Source: Pseudomonadota bacterium
GTDB lineage: Bacteria; Pseudomonadota; Gammaproteobacteria; Burkholderiales; Burkholderiaceae_C
Direction: 5' to 3'
Assembly: GCA_021808405.1 (NCBI GenBank)
Contig: JAKBBQ010000010.1
Span: 1 to 32,051, forward strand
DNA length: 32,051 nt
This document shows positions 8,948 to 17,500 of the stretch, one piece after another. Made by a program: the position numbers and the translations under genes. How positions within the stretch are numbered: position 1 is the first letter of the stretch; each line of letters begins with the position of its first letter. Under the pieces are notes generated by a model. It did not search any database. It saw only the letters and a list, made by a program, of their open reading frames with translations, and was not told the DNA's origin.

Positions 8948-9502
8948 TCAGGTCCGCTGCAGCGCGTCGGCCACGCTGCAGATGCGGGCGAAGCGCCCGC
9001 GCAGCACCGCCGCGGTGCGGCGCACGATGTCGTCGGCGGCCAGCACCGAGCCGTCGGGCTGAGGCATGTCGAAGGTCAGCGTCGCCTCGGGCACGAAATC
9101 GACCTCCCAGCCCAGGTCGGAGGCGTGGCGGGCGGTGGTCTCGCAGCATTGTTCGGTGCGGATTCCGCTGACGATCAGCCTGCGCACGCCGTTGCGAACC
9201 AGCCAGACGTCCAGCCCGGTTCCGACCAGCGCGCTGTGGCGCGACTTCACGAACTCGGCAGCCGGGTTGGCGGGCGCCAGGTCGTCGAGCGGACGCACAT
9301 GGCCCGATGCGCGGGAAAAGGGGTTGTCGGGGCGCTCGGGGCCGTCGGCGTGCAGCACCCGCAGCACCGGGATGTCCCGCGCCACGCAGCCTTCGAGCAG
9401 GGCGTTCTGCGCCGCCAGGTATGGGGCGAAACGAGCCGGGCTGAAGTAGTCGCGGTGACGGAACGATTCCTGGGCGTCGATCACAAGCAGGCAGGTGGTC
9501 AA
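8948..9502 (-). CDS. Cysteine hydrolase / isochorismatase-family protein
   Basis: MTTCLLVIDAQESFRHRDYF...FVKSRHSALVGTGLDVWLVRNGVRRLIVSGIRTEQCCETTARHASDLGW (Asp, Lys, Cys triad arrangement). Confidence 0.9.
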   Translation of the reverse strand: MTTCLLVIDAQESFRHRDYFSPARFAPYLAAQNALLEGCVARDIPVLRVLHADGPERPDNPFSRASGHVRPLDDLAPANPAAEFVKSRHSALVGTGLDVWLVRNGVRRLIVSGIRTEQCCETTARHASDLGWEVDFVPEATLTFDMPQPDGSVLAADDIVRRTAAVLRGRFARICSVADALQRT

Positions 9503-9673
9503 GGCATTCTCCTCGGGTCAGGCTGCATTGTGCTGGTTTGCGCTTCGACGCGCAGCAGTGCATCAACCCCCCGGCGCGTCAAGTTCGTGCAGTCTGCGTG
9601 TCGGCGCCGCGCAGCGGGCGGCCGAGAATTCCGCCATGGGAAACATGCGTGCAGGCATCGTGCCGTGGTGACC

Positions 9674-11095
9674 ATGTGCGAGGGCTTCGACCCGCTGGAC
9701 AGCGCGCTGCTCGCGCTGCAGGCGGCCGCCGACGGCGGCTGCGCCGAGCAGGGACTGCGCCGCTTGCGTCAGCAACGCCTGGCCGGGCTGCTGCGCGCCT
9801 GCCAGGCGCGCTCGCCGCTGTACCGTCGCTGGCTGCAGGGCGTGGACCCGTCGCGCGCCCGGCTGCAGGATCTGCCGGTCGCGCGGCGCAGCGTGCTGAT
9901 GGAGCACTTCGACGAATGGGTCGCCGACCCCCGGCTGCGGCTGCGTGAACTGCGCGACTTCGTCGCCGACCCGCTGCGCATCGCCGAACCCTACGCCGGG
10001 CGCTACCTGGTCTGGCACAGCTCGGGGACCAGCGGCGAGCCCGGCATGTTCGTGCAGGATGCGCACGCGATGGCGGTGTACGACGCGCTGGAATGCGTGC
10101 GCGGTCCCTGGGCGCGCCTGGCCCCGGAACTGGCGGCAAGCTGCAACCTGCAGCGCAAGCTGGTGCTGGTGGGCGCGACCGAGGAGCATTTCGCCAGCAC
10201 CGTGGCCGCCGCGCGGCTGCGCCGGCTCAACCCCTGGCTGGCCACGCAGCTGCGTTCGCTGTCGCTGCTGCAACCGCCGGCCGAGCTCAGGCGGGCCATC
10301 GAGCGCCTGCAGCCGGTCGTGCTGGCGACCTTTCCCAGCGTCGCGCTGCAACTCGCCGAGGAGCGCGCAGCGGGTCGGCTGGACGTGGCGCTGCGCGAGG
10401 TCTGGGTCGGCGGCGAGACGCTGAGCCCGGCCACGCGGCGCTTCATCGAGCGAAGTTTCGGTTGCCCGGTGCGCAACAGCTACGGCGCCTCCGAATTCCT
10501 GTCCATCGCGTCGCCATGCGTCCACGGGGCGATGCACCTGAACGCCGACTGGGTGATCCTGGAGCCGCTGGACGAGCACGGACGCGCGGCCGACGCGGGC
10601 AGCGAAGGCAGCTCGGTGCTGCTGACCAACCTGGCCAACCACGTGCAGCCGCTGCTGCGCTACCAGATGTCCGACCGCATCAGCCTCAGCCCGCAGCGCT
10701 GCGCCTGCGGCTCGGCGCTGCCGGTGATCACCGTGCAGGGTCGCGACGACGATGTGCTGCACCTGCCGGCACGCGGTGGCGGCGTGCTCGCGGTATCGCC
10801 GCTGGCGATCACCACCATCGTCGAGGAGCGCGCCGGGCTGCTGGACTACCAGGTCGTGCAGACCGCCGCCGACCGGCTGGTGCTGGGTTGCCGCGGGCGC
10901 GACACCTCGACGCGGCGCAGGCTGGCGCGTGCCGTGCGGCAACTGCAGTCGTGGCTGGACAGCCTGGGTGTCGCCGACGTGCGGGTCCGCGGCGACGCCG
11001 AGCTCGCCATCGAACTGGCCGCCGGCGGCAAGGTGCCGCGGGTGCTGGCCTTGCGCGCGGCGCGACGCGTCGGCGCGACCGCTGCCGGCGCCTGA
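9674..11095 (+). CDS. PaaK/F390-synthetase-like adenylate-forming enzyme
   Basis: YLVWHSSGTSGEPGMFVQDAHAMAVYDALECVRGPW (P-loop), VWVGGETLSPATRRFIERSFGCPVRNSYGASEFLSIASPC, LLRYQMSDRISLSPQRCACGSALPVITVQGRDDD. Start ATG 9674 chosen inside the longer ORF 7808..11095. Confidence 0.85.
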   Translation: MCEGFDPLDSALLALQAAADGGCAEQGLRRLRQQRLAGLLRACQARSPLYRRWLQGVDPSRARLQDLPVARRSVLMEHFDEWVADPRLRLRELRDFVADPLRIAEPYAGRYLVWHSSGTSGEPGMFVQDAHAMAVYDALECVRGPWARLAPELAASCNLQRKLVLVGATEEHFASTVAAARLRRLNPWLATQLRSLSLLQPPAELRRAIERLQPVVLATFPSVALQLAEERAAGRLDVALREVWVGGETLSPATRRFIERSFGCPVRNSYGASEFLSIASPCVHGAMHLNADWVILEPLDEHGRAADAGSEGSSVLLTNLANHVQPLLRYQMSDRISLSPQRCACGSALPVITVQGRDDDVLHLPARGGGVLAVSPLAITTIVEERAGLLDYQVVQTAADRLVLGCRGRDTSTRRRLARAVRQLQSWLDSLGVADVRVRGDAELAIELAAGGKVPRVLALRAARRVGATAAGA

Positions 11096-11123
11096 GCGGG
11101 CCCGCAGCCGAAGGAGCCGCGCG

Positions 11124-11948
11124 ATGCAGCAGGTGCGACAGGTGCAGCGGGTGCAGCAGGTGCAGCGGGTGCAGCAGGTGCAGCAGGTGCAGCAGGAGGT
11201 CGCCGAGGCCGCGCTGCGCTACCTCGGGGCCGGCTGGTCGGTGCTGCCGCTGCGTGCGGGCGACAAGCGGCCGCTGATCCGCTGGCAGGAGCTGCAGGCG
11301 CGGCGGCCCTCGCGCGCCACGGTCGCGGGCTGGTTCGCGCAGTGGCCGCATGCCAACATCGGCATCGTCACCGGGGCGATATCGCGGCTGGTGGTGCTCG
11401 ACGTCGACCCCAGGCATGGTGGAGATACGTCGCTGCGCGACCTGCAGACCCACTTCGGCGTCCTGCCCGCGACCGTCGAGGCGCGCAGCGGAGGCGGCGG
11501 ACGCCACCTGTACTTCGCCCATCCGGGAGGCCTGGTGCGCAACCACGCGGGGCTGGCGCAGGGCATCGACCTGCGCGGCGACGGCGGCTACGTGGTGGCG
11601 CCGCCGTCGCTGCACCCCAGCGGGCTGCGCTACGCGTGGAAGGCAGGCTGCGCGCCTGGGGATCTGCCCGTGGCGCCACTTCCGGGCTGGCTGTTGCGCT
11701 GGTTCGGCCTGCGCACCGGTCGCAGCCAGGCCGACTGGCGGCAACTGGTGCGCGAGGGAGTCGCGCAGGGACAGCGCAATTCGACGCTGGCCGCGCTGAG
11801 CGGCCACCTGCTGTGGCACGGGGTCGATCCCGAGATCGCGCTGGAGTTGCTGCTGGCATGGAACCGCATGCGCTGCCTGCCGCCGCTGGACGACGCGGAA
11901 GTGGCGCAGGTCGTCGCCAGCATCGCCCGCTTGCACGAGCAGGGTTGA
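11124..11948 (+). CDS. Stand-alone Prim-Pol (bifunctional DNA primase/polymerase N-terminal domain plus PriCT-like C-terminal domain)
   Basis: AALRYLGAGWSVLPLRAGDKRPLIRWQE...NIGIVTGAISRLVVLDVDPRHGG (DxD)...VEARSGGGGRHLYFAHP...GIDLRGDGGYVVAPPSLHPSG; C-term EGVAQGQRNSTLAALSGHLLWHG...DDAEVAQVVASIAR. RBS aaggag 7 nt before ATG. Confidence 0.88.
   Translation: MQQVRQVQRVQQVQRVQQVQQVQQEVAEAALRYLGAGWSVLPLRAGDKRPLIRWQELQARRPSRATVAGWFAQWPHANIGIVTGAISRLVVLDVDPRHGGDTSLRDLQTHFGVLPATVEARSGGGGRHLYFAHPGGLVRNHAGLAQGIDLRGDGGYVVAPPSLHPSGLRYAWKAGCAPGDLPVAPLPGWLLRWFGLRTGRSQADWRQLVREGVAQGQRNSTLAALSGHLLWHGVDPEIALELLLAWNRMRCLPPLDDAEVAQVVASIARLHEQG
11133..11195 (+). repeat. In-frame 9-bp tandem repeat, 7 units (GTGCAGCRG) encoding (V-Q-Q/R)n
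   Basis: gtgcgacag gtgcagcgg gtgcagcag gtgcagcgg gtgcagcag gtgcagcag gtgcagcag read directly. Confidence 0.97.
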
Positions 11949-12039
11949 CGGCATGGCGGGCCGGGTGCGCCGGCCCTTATGATCGACGGTTGCAGGCGGT
12001 TTGCGGCCTGCGCGCGCCCGCCGGGCCTGCCCCACTGCG

Positions 12040-12780
12040 ATGAGCTGGACTTCCCTGTACGTACTGTCGATCGTCTTTGTCGCCACGCTGATCCGTTCCA
12101 CCTTCGGGTTCGGCGAGGCGCTGTTCGCGGTGCCGCTGCTCGCGCTGCGCATACCGCTGCAGGTGGCGACCCCGCTGGTCACCCTGCTGTCGATCACCAT
12201 CGCCGCCAGCATCGTGCTGCAGGACTTTCGCAAGATCCACCTGCGCAGCAGCGGCGGCCTGCTGCTGCCGTCGCTGCTGGGCATCCCGCTGGGCCTGCTG
12301 CTGCTGACCAGTCCGCTCCAGCTGCTGGTGAAAATCCTGCTGGCCCTGGTGATCATCGGCTTCGCGGGTTTTTCGCTGATCGGCCGGCTGCCTCCGGAAC
12401 TCAAGACCGACAAGCTGGGCTGGCTGCTGGGCTGCGGCTTCTGCGCCGGGGTGCTGGGCGCGGCCTACGGCATGAACGGTCCGCCGCTGGTGATCTACGG
12501 CACCATGCGGCGCTGGTCGGCGCAGCATTTCCGCGCCACGCTGCAGGGCTACTTCCTGCCGGCCAGCGCGCTGGGGATGCTGGGCTACTGGCTGGCCGGA
12601 CTGTGGACCGCGGCCGTCACCCACTACTACCTGAGCTCGCTGCTGGTGATCATCCCCGGGGTGTGGCTGGGGCGAATGGCCAACCACCGGCTCGATCCCC
12701 GGCGCTTCCTGCGCATCGTCCACCTCGGGCTGGTCAGCGTCGGCGTGGTGCTGCTGACCCAGGCGCTGCGCGCCGCCTGA
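12040..12780 (+). CDS. TauE/SafE-family sulfite exporter-like permease
   Basis: MSWTSLYVLSIVFVATLIRSTFGFGEALFAVPLLAL...GCGFCAGVLGAAYGMNGPPLVIYGTMRRWSAQHFRATLQGYF; typical TauE motifs. Confidence 0.87.
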   Translation: MSWTSLYVLSIVFVATLIRSTFGFGEALFAVPLLALRIPLQVATPLVTLLSITIAASIVLQDFRKIHLRSSGGLLLPSLLGIPLGLLLLTSPLQLLVKILLALVIIGFAGFSLIGRLPPELKTDKLGWLLGCGFCAGVLGAAYGMNGPPLVIYGTMRRWSAQHFRATLQGYFLPASALGMLGYWLAGLWTAAVTHYYLSSLLVIIPGVWLGRMANHRLDPRRFLRIVHLGLVSVGVVLLTQALRAA

Positions 12781-12885
12781 GGGCCTCGCGGCGACCGCGC
12801 TGCCGCTCGCGTCGTTCCCCTTCGGGCACAAGGAAGCCCCGACCAGCGCAAGACCAGGAAACGATCGTGCGGAGATCGTGCCATG

Positions 12886-12894
12886 CGTTATATT
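12886..12894 (+). promoter_or_regulatory. Possible ModE-type half-site (CGTTATATT)
   Basis: Matches the left half of known ModE operators (CGTTATAT...); right half only weakly conserved (CACAACCG). 73 bp upstream of the Mo/W-type binding protein ATG. Confidence 0.35.
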
Positions 12895-12958
12895 CCACCG
12901 TGCACAACCGGACCCGCAGCGCGCGGCGGGCCGGCCCCACCACCCACCGGAGCCCCCG

Positions 12959-13912
12959 ATGTCGCATCGCAGCGCAGTCCATGTCCTGTTCCGCTACCTC
13001 GGCCCGGCCTGGGTCGCGCTGTGCCTGGGCGCCGCGTCGGCCGCGCCGGCAGCGGCAGCGCAGCCGGTGCTGTCCGTGGCCTACGCCGGATCGATGGGCG
13101 CGGTGATGGACAAGGCGCTGGGGCCGCAGATCGAGCGCAGCGCCGGCGTGCAATTCCAGGGCCGCGGCTCCGGGGCCTACGGGCTCGCGCACCTGCTGGC
13201 CGCGCGGAAGATCACCGCCGACGTGTTCGTATCGATCACGCCGGGGCCGATGCGCATCCTGCAGCAGGCCGGGCTGGTCGGGCAGGCGGTGCCGGTGGCC
13301 AGCACCCAGATGGTCATCGCCTACAGCCCGCAAGGTCCGCACGCCAGGCAGTTCGAGCAGGCCGCGGCGGGCAAGCTGCCCTGGTACCAGGTGCTCGAGC
13401 AGCCCGGGGTGAAGTTCGGCCGCACCGATCCGAAGACCGACCCGCAGGGCCGCAACATCGTGTTCGCGATGCTGCTGGCCGAGCGCTACTACCGGCAGCC
13501 CGGCCTGGCGCACAGGATCCTCGGGGACTTCGGCCGCAACACCTCGCAGATCTTCGCCGAGCCGTCGCTGCTCAGCCGCCTCGAAAGCGGCCAGGTCGAT
13601 GCCTCGTCGGGCTACCGCAGCGCGGTGATCTCCCACAAGCTGCCCTACATCGCGTTGCCGGCGCAGGTCAACCTGAGCGACCCGTCGATGAGCCGGGACT
13701 GGTACGGCAAGGTGCACTTTTCCATCGACGGCCCCGACGGCAAGCCGATGCGGCTGTCGACCCAGCCGCTGGTGTTCTACGCCGCGGTGCTGGACAACGC
13801 TCCCGACCCGAAGGCCGGCCGGGCCTTCGTGCGGCTGATGCAAAGCGCAGCCGGCCAGCACATGTTCCACGCCTACGGCTACAGCCGCCCGAAGGGCCCG
13901 GCGCTGCGCTGA
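12959..13912 (+). CDS. Extracellular substrate-binding protein, ModA/WtpA-like (molybdate/tungstate-type)
   Basis: Signal peptide MSHRSAVHVLFRYLGPAWVALCLGAASAAPAAAA then LSVAYAGSMGAVMDKALGPQIERSAGVQFQGRGSGAYGLAHLLAARKITADVFVSI...FGRTDPKTDPQGRNIVFAMLLAERYY. Confidence 0.82.
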   Translation: MSHRSAVHVLFRYLGPAWVALCLGAASAAPAAAAQPVLSVAYAGSMGAVMDKALGPQIERSAGVQFQGRGSGAYGLAHLLAARKITADVFVSITPGPMRILQQAGLVGQAVPVASTQMVIAYSPQGPHARQFEQAAAGKLPWYQVLEQPGVKFGRTDPKTDPQGRNIVFAMLLAERYYRQPGLAHRILGDFGRNTSQIFAEPSLLSRLESGQVDASSGYRSAVISHKLPYIALPAQVNLSDPSMSRDWYGKVHFSIDGPDGKPMRLSTQPLVFYAAVLDNAPDPKAGRAFVRLMQSAAGQHMFHAYGYSRPKGPALR

Positions 13913-13921
13913 CGCCAGCGG

Positions 13922-13949
13922 CGCGCCGTGTTGCCGGGAAGACGGCGCG
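13922..13949. repeat. Inverted repeat CGCGCCGT-N12-ACGGCGCG
   Basis: Perfect 8-bp arms in the gap between the binding protein and ModE-like gene; no T-tract. Confidence 0.6.
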
Positions 13950-14001
13950 TCGCCTATGCTTGCGCGGCCGCGCCGCCGCGCCCCGCACAGGACCGCCTGC
14001 C

Positions 14002-14361
14002 ATGCTTCGACCCGCGCTGAACCTGCGCATCCGCGTGATGCTGGGCGAGCACATCGCCATCGGCCCGGGCAAGGTCGCTCTGCTCGAGGCGCTGCGCGAC
14101 ACCCACTCGATCAGCGCGGCAGCGCGCTCGCTGGGCATGTCCTATCGCAGGGCGTGGCTGCTGGTCGACGAGATGAATTCCGCGCTGCGCTCTCCCGCGG
14201 TGGTTTCGGCCACCGGAGGGCAGCACGGCGGAGGCAGCGAGCTGACCGAGGTCGGGTTGGAGATCCTTCGCCTGTATCGCAGGGTCGAGGACCGGGCGCT
14301 GGCCGCCAACCGCGACGACATCCAGCAGTTGCTCCATCTGGTCCGCGTATCGGCAGCTTGA
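14002..14361 (+). CDS. ModE-like N-terminal winged-HTH regulator (single domain)
   Basis: LRIRVMLGEHIAIGPGKVALLEALRDTHSISAAARSLGMSYRRAWLLVDEMNSALRSPAVVSATGGQHGGGSELTEVGLEILRLYRRVE; typical ModE HTH, no TOBE/MOP domain. Confidence 0.9.
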   Translation: MLRPALNLRIRVMLGEHIAIGPGKVALLEALRDTHSISAAARSLGMSYRRAWLLVDEMNSALRSPAVVSATGGQHGGGSELTEVGLEILRLYRRVEDRALAANRDDIQQLLHLVRVSAA

Positions 14362-14391
14362 ACCCGTCCCCGGCGGTGTATGCTCGAACGC

Positions 14392-14409
14392 ATCGGCCGC
14401 GCGGCCGAT
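14392..14409. repeat. 18-bp perfect palindrome ATCGGCCGC|GCGGCCGAT
   Basis: Read directly; lies between a putative -10 (TATGCT 14379-14384) and the P-type ATPase ATG. Confidence 0.9.
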
Positions 14410-14423
14410 TCGCTGCCGGCCCG

Positions 14424-16802
14424 ATGACTTCCCCTCGATCCCCCCCCGACGCCTTGCCGGCGGATCCCGCGCTGCCGGCCACCGACCGCGCGCTGGGGCT
14501 GACGACCGACGAAGTCCGGCGCCGGCTGCAACGCTACGGCCGCAATGCCATCGAGGAGGCGCATGCTCCGTGGTGGCGCAGCCTGCTCGGCAGGTTCTGG
14601 GGGCCGGTGCCCTGGATGCTCGAGGCCGTGGTGGTGCTCCAGTGGCTGCTGGGGCGCGGGCAGGAGGCGCTGGTCATCGGCTTCCTGCTGGTGTTCAACG
14701 CCGCGGTGGCCTACCTGCAGGAGCGCCGCGCGCAGGACGCGCTGGCGCTGCTGCGCAAACGCCTGCAGGTCAACGCCAGGGTGCTGCGCGACGGCGGCTG
14801 GAGCCGCGTCGGCGCTGCCGAGCTGGTTCCGGGCGATGTGGTGCACCTGCGCGCCGGCGACCTGGTGCCGGCCGACCTGCAGTTGTTCGACGGCGTGGTC
14901 GCGGTCGATCAGTCGACCCTGACCGGCGAGTCGCTGGCGGTGGACGCCGGGCCGGGAAAGCCCGCCTACACCGGCTCGGTGGTCCTGCAGGGCGAAGCCA
15001 GCGGCGAGGTCAGCGCGACCGGCGGCCGCAGCTATTTCGGACGCACCGCCGAACTGGTTCGCACGTCCAGCGCGCCCAGCCACATGCAGCGCACCATCTT
15101 TTCGATCGTCGAGCGGCTGGTGCTGTTCGACCTGCTGCTGGCCGTGCTCGTCGTGGTCTATGCGCTGGGCCATGGGCTGCCGTTGGGCGATACCGCGGTA
15201 TTCGCGCTGATGCTGCTGGTGGCTTCGGTACCGGTCGCGCTGCCGGCCACCTACACCCTGGCCAGCGCGGTGGCCGGAATGCGCCTGGCCGGGCAGGGCG
15301 TGCTGGTCACCCGGCTCGCCGCGGTCGAGGAAGCGGCCGCGATGGATACCCTGCTGTCGGACAAGACCGGCACGCTGACGCGCAACCAGCTCAGCGTGGC
15401 CGCGCTGCGCGCGATGCCCGGAGCCGACGACGCCGAGTTGCTGCGCGCCGCGGCGCTGGCCAGCGACGAGGCCACGCAGGACCCGCTCGACCTGGCGGTG
15501 CTGGCCGCCTGGCGTGCCGCCCAGCCGCAGCCCGAGGTGCCGCCGCGCAGCCAGTTCCACCCCTTCGACCCGGCGACTCGCTCCAGCGAGGGGGTCTACC
15601 AACTGGGCGACGGCGCTTCGTGGCACGCGATCAAGGGCGCGGCGTCGGCGGTGCTGGCGCGCTGCGCGGCCGACTCCGAGCTGCAGGCGGCCGCGAGCGC
15701 TGCCGAGCAGGCGCTGGGCAGCGACGGCGCCAGGGTGCTGGCGGTGGCGGCGGGCGCCGAAGGGGCGATCCGCCTGCTCGGGCTGATCGCGCTGGCCGAC
15801 CCGCCGCGCGCCGACGCGGCCGAGCTGATCGCCAGGCTGCGCGAGCTGGGCGTGCGGGTGGTCATGGCCACCGGCGACGCGCTGCAGACGGCGCGCTCGA
15901 TCGGACACCGCCTGGGTCTGGGCGACAGGGTGTGCTCGGCGGCCGGCGAACCGCTGCGGCCGCAGGACTGCGACATCTATGCCCGCGTGCTGCCGCAGGA
16001 CAAGCACGCCATCGTGCGCGCGTTGCAGCAGGCTGGCCATGTCACCGGCATGACCGGCGACGGGGTCAACGACGCGCCCGCGCTGCGCCAGGCCGAACTG
16101 GGGGTGGCCGTCGCCAGCGCGACCGACGTGGCCAAGGCCGCTGCCGGCGTGGTGTTGACCGACCCCGGGCTGTCGGGGGTGCTGACGGTGGTCGCCGCCG
16201 GCCGCGAGGTGCATCGCAGGATGTTGACCTACATCCTGAACAAGGTGGTCAAGACCCTGGAGATCGTGGTGTTCCTGACCGTCGGCCTGTGGCTGAGCGG
16301 AGGCTTCGTGATTTCCGCGCGGCTGATCGTGCTGCTGCTGTTCGCCAACGATTTCGTCACCATGAGCATCGCGGTCGACCGCGTGCACCCGGCGGCGCGG
16401 CCGCAGCGTTGGCGGGTCGGCCAGCTGGTCGGGGCGGCCGCGGTGCTGGGCGCGGTGTCGCTGGCGTTTTCGCTGTCGCTGTACACCTGGGCCCGGTTGC
16501 GCCTGGGGCTGGCTCCCGGGCAACTGCAGAGCCTGGTGTTCCTGCTGCTGGTGTTCAGCACCCAGGCCAATGTCTATGTGCTGCGCAACGACGGCGCGAT
16601 GTGGTCCTTCGCGCCGGGCGTCGCGCTGGTCGCGGCCAGCGTGGCCGACGTCGTGCTGGTCAGCCTGCTGGCGCTGGCCGGCATCCTGATGAGCCCGCTG
16701 CCGGCCTGGCTGATCGCCACGCTGCTGGCGCTGACCGCCGCGTTCGCGCTGCTGCTCGACGGGGTCAAGCGCCCGGTGCTGCGCCGCTTCGCGCTGGTGT
16801 GA
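14424..16802 (+). CDS. Plasma-membrane proton-efflux-type P-type ATPase (P3A-like)
   Basis: VDQSTLTGESLAVDAGPGKPAYTGSVVLQGEASGEV, LLSDKTGTLTRNQLSV, MTGDGVNDAPALRQAELGVAVASATDVAKAAAGVVLTDPGL; start ATG 14424. Confidence 0.93.
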   Translation: MTSPRSPPDALPADPALPATDRALGLTTDEVRRRLQRYGRNAIEEAHAPWWRSLLGRFWGPVPWMLEAVVVLQWLLGRGQEALVIGFLLVFNAAVAYLQERRAQDALALLRKRLQVNARVLRDGGWSRVGAAELVPGDVVHLRAGDLVPADLQLFDGVVAVDQSTLTGESLAVDAGPGKPAYTGSVVLQGEASGEVSATGGRSYFGRTAELVRTSSAPSHMQRTIFSIVERLVLFDLLLAVLVVVYALGHGLPLGDTAVFALMLLVASVPVALPATYTLASAVAGMRLAGQGVLVTRLAAVEEAAAMDTLLSDKTGTLTRNQLSVAALRAMPGADDAELLRAAALASDEATQDPLDLAVLAAWRAAQPQPEVPPRSQFHPFDPATRSSEGVYQLGDGASWHAIKGAASAVLARCAADSELQAAASAAEQALGSDGARVLAVAAGAEGAIRLLGLIALADPPRADAAELIARLRELGVRVVMATGDALQTARSIGHRLGLGDRVCSAAGEPLRPQDCDIYARVLPQDKHAIVRALQQAGHVTGMTGDGVNDAPALRQAELGVAVASATDVAKAAAGVVLTDPGLSGVLTVVAAGREVHRRMLTYILNKVVKTLEIVVFLTVGLWLSGGFVISARLIVLLLFANDFVTMSIAVDRVHPAARPQRWRVGQLVGAAAVLGAVSLAFSLSLYTWARLRLGLAPGQLQSLVFLLLVFSTQANVYVLRNDGAMWSFAPGVALVAASVADVVLVSLLALAGILMSPLPAWLIATLLALTAAFALLLDGVKRPVLRRFALV

Positions 16803-16821
16803 GCGCGAGCGCCGCGATCGC

Positions 16822-17346
16822 CTACCTGGAGAACTGCTGGCCCATGCTGGCGCCGCGCGAAAGCTGGGTCAGGTAGGCGACCAGGTCGATCATCTCCGGG
16901 CTGTTGTAGCCGGGCGCCTTGCCGCCGATTCCGGCGCGCACGCAATGCACGATCTGCCGCTCCAGCGTGAACACCGCGTGCTTCTTCTTCTTGAACTTGG
17001 GGTATTTGGCCGCGGCGCCGATCAGGCTGGGCAGGCGCTTGCCGCCGGGGGTCATGCCCTCGGTCTTGCCGCCCGAGGTATGGCAGGCGGCGCAGGTCAT
17101 CAGGTGGTTGCTGAAGGAATTCGCCGGCACCCAGACCTGCTTGGTGCCGAAGGTGTCGTTGGCGAACACCTGCGCGCCCTGCGCGGCGGCCTCGTCGGCC
17201 GACGATACCCGGGCCGTCGCCGTGAACTTGCCGGCCGGCGCGGTGTCGGCCAGCGCCGGCACGCTGGCGGCCAGCGCCAGCGAGCCCAGGCACAGCATCG
17301 CCAGCGTGCGCCGGGCGGGGAAGGTCGGTGGGCGAAGGCTGGGCAT
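16822..17346 (-). CDS. Periplasmic monoheme cytochrome c (SoxA/TsdA-like fold suspected)
   Basis: Signal peptide MPSLRPPTFPARRTLAMLCLGSLALAASVPALA; heme motif CAACH; C-terminal IVHCVRAGIGGKAPGYNSPEMIDLVAYLTQLSRG. Confidence 0.82.
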   Translation of the reverse strand: MPSLRPPTFPARRTLAMLCLGSLALAASVPALADTAPAGKFTATARVSSADEAAAQGAQVFANDTFGTKQVWVPANSFSNHLMTCAACHTSGGKTEGMTPGGKRLPSLIGAAAKYPKFKKKKHAVFTLERQIVHCVRAGIGGKAPGYNSPEMIDLVAYLTQLSRGASMGQQFSR

Positions 17347-17500
17347 GGCGTGGTCTCCTCGGTGTCGTGGGGCCGCGGCGGTCGATGACGCGACGCGGTC
17401 GGCGGGGGGAAGTACCCACAGTATCCATGGGCAGGCCGGGTTTTACAACGGCCCTGAAACCGCCGGTAGCAATTGCCGGCCGAGGCCGCGCGCTGCCCCC

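Noticed and set aside
9563-10942. 459-aa minus-strand ORF opposite the adenylate-forming enzyme
   Set aside because: Antisense shadow; plus-strand frame has SSGTSGEPG and other conserved motifs.
11133-11195. CRISPR-like array
   Set aside because: Short 9-bp contiguous units without spacers, inside a coding sequence; a coding minisatellite.
10093-11277. ORF ending CSRCDRCSGCSRCSGCSRCSRCSRR (Cys-rich tail)
   Set aside because: The striking Cys-rich tail is the 9-bp GTGCAGCRG repeat read out of frame; the Prim-Pol frame has an SD and conserved domains.
12001-12039. Upstream TTG start for the TauE/SafE protein (ORF 12001..12780)
   Set aside because: The extension MRPARARRACPTA is not membrane-protein-like and overlaps the hairpin; ATG 12040 begins the conserved first TM helix.
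13922-13949. Intrinsic terminator after the Mo/W-type binding protein
   Set aside because: Hairpin arms are perfect but no U-tract follows; kept only as an inverted repeat.
14142-16523. 793-aa minus-strand ORF opposite the P-type ATPase
   Set aside because: Antisense shadow of a strongly supported ATPase gene; Q/H/R-rich low-complexity translation.
14570-16876. 768-aa plus-strand ORF in alternative frame of the P-type ATPase
   Set aside because: G/R/A-rich frame-shifted artefact of GC-rich DNA.
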